A DNA stretch of 20,233 nucleotides from Rhizophagus sp. LPA8_4_AMF (lineage: Eukaryota > Glomeromycota > Glomeromycetes > Glomerales > Glomeraceae): positions 1-20,233 of the forward strand of contig JADRCO010001330.1 in the NCBI GenBank assembly GCA_021464525.1. The letters run 5' to 3'. Below the pieces are notes generated by a model. The model saw nothing but the letters and a program-made list of their open reading frames with translations, had not been told where the DNA came from and made no database searches. Every line of letters starts with the position of its first letter. Position 1 is the first letter of the stretch. The position numbers and the translations under genes were made by a program. Below, in pieces: positions 19,454 to 20,233 of this stretch.

Positions 19454-19688
19454 TTACGCTTAGCAGTCATTGGTTATGCTCTAAGTATTATTGATCCAAA
19501 ACTAAAGTGTAACTTGATAGGCAATTTATATACGCCTAAAACTAGTAAGACATTTAATTCGCAATATGATGATGGGTTTGACTTTATGAAGAAAAACAAA
19601 GGCTACAACTATTATGTAAATCATATCCCTATCTAGTGTTCGCCTGTTCAATTTTATTACGCTGTTGTTGTGTGACTGTTATTTAAGC

Positions 19689-19694
19689 AATAAA
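19689..19694 (+). promoter_or_regulatory. Possible polyadenylation signal of the nuclease gene
   Basis: AATAAA lies 52 bases after the final stop codon at 19634-19636. Confidence 0.5.
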
Positions 19695-20074
19695 AAACAT
19701 TATTTGATCCCGCAAATGACTGTTAGAATGAATCACTGAAGCTATTGCACATGATGATGTACAGTATTTGATCGAACGATACTTTGTGAGCTGATTGATA
19801 TTCTTCACATAACGCTAACCTTAAAAGACAGCAACATTTTTTCGTACTAATGGAAAGTGAAAATACTTTACGACCATGGCGATCAATTGAGCATCTCTCT
19901 GTCATTGGAACCAAGGACAATGTGATTATGTTATGTTGTCTTCGGTATTTTGTAGTTTTGTATTTTTCTTTAACTCCGGATCGAGATCACGTAATCAAAC
20001 TGTTAATACATCAGAAAAAATATGACCCGAAGTTAATAGAATTTTCTGTCATGTGTTCTTTCATATTATAGAAA

Positions 20075-20205
20075 GATGCCCAACTACGAGATCGTGACCC
20101 AAAGTCGCGGTTTCCTTATTTCATATATTAGAACTGCGTACACGTAGTATAAATTTTGCAATAATATTTTTTCGGAGTTATTAACAAAATAGGGAAAACT
20201 TGTAA
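20075..20205 (-). repeat. GAGACCGTGACC hairpin repeat, copy 5
   Basis: ATGCCCAACTACGAGATC then GTGACCCAAAGTCGC (20094-20108, hairpin arms degraded), then GGTTTCCTTATTTCAT. ACTGCGTACACGTAGTATAA and GAGTTATTAACAAAATAGG follow. It is in direct orientation with the copies at 12021 and 17121. Confidence 0.7.
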
Positions 20206-20233
20206 TGAAAAAAATGTAATACAAATGACAAAT

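Larger units (their letters stand above)
18186..19636 (+). pseudogene. Coiled-coil protein with C-terminal PD-(D/E)XK-like nuclease domain, one in-frame stop
   Basis: Four exons join in one frame: 18186-18360, 18439-18821, 18913-19039 and 19197-19636 (375 codons including the last stop). The introns are 78, 91 and 157 nt with donors GTAAGA, GTAAGT and GTATAG; acceptors are GAAAG, GATAG and TTAG. The ATG has A at -3. Residues 1-58 are polar and probably disordered. Residues 69-114 form an unusually regular heptad coiled coil (L/V at every 3-4 residues, KVEKLDEKVEKLDGKVEKL). A basic-acidic linker follows, then EIDVRG (Asp at ~273) and IEIGEIK (Glu ~296, Lys ~298), the D..ExK spacing of PD-(D/E)XK nucleases. 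A TAG at 19451 (residue 314) cuts off the last ~60 residues, which remain open in the same frame to TAG 19634. AATAAA follows at 19689. Similar coiled-coil proteins are, to my knowledge, a multigene family in Rhizophagus-type fungi. DNA or RNA cleavage is inference. The truncated product would keep the active-site motif. Confidence 0.7.

Overview
This looks like a nuclear fragment from an AT-rich fungus, most probably an arbuscular mycorrhizal fungus of the Rhizophagus type (Glomeromycotina). The reasons are: reading frames that join only across short GT-AG introns; a Crinkler-type (CRN) N-terminal domain; a lineage-style protein with a heptad coiled coil followed by a PD-(D/E)XK-like nuclease; long gene-poor AT-rich spacers; and many short palindromic interspersed repeats. 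Organism assignment is inference. There are no tRNA, rRNA, CRISPR or bacterial operon signals.

Layout. 1-4200: repeat mosaic without a convincing gene, holding dispersed ATCGTTAC/GTAACGAT motifs, diverged copies of a ~47-bp repeat, many palindromes and a two-copy 139/153-bp tandem duplication (3309-3600). 4256-5976 (+): a gene of unknown function that reads through if two short introns are removed. 6000-7100: no gene. 7149-7380: array of the ~47-bp repeat, one unit of which carries a 20-bp palindromic insert. 7923-8655 (-): CRN N-terminal domain joined to a classical C2H2 zinc finger, interrupted by one in-frame TAA. 8660-15150: over 6 kb without a supportable gene. 15184-16521 (+): polytopic membrane protein of unknown family, open only if three introns are assumed, otherwise a decayed gene. 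16620-18180: repeats. 18186-19636 (+): four-exon coiled-coil/nuclease gene with one in-frame TAG. 19700-20233: spacer with another hairpin repeat.

The genes do not form a pathway. The window reads as accessory or fast-evolving sequence in which lineage-specific gene families (CRN, coiled-coil nuclease) are accumulating single lesions among small mobile repeats. The most unusual item is the family of roughly 20 tiny 'double-hairpin' elements (a GGGCAAAGCCC- or GAGCGAAGCTC-type palindrome next to a CAGTTKCACTG-type palindrome). One copy appears to be a clean insertion in a tandem repeat unit, which suggests these elements move.
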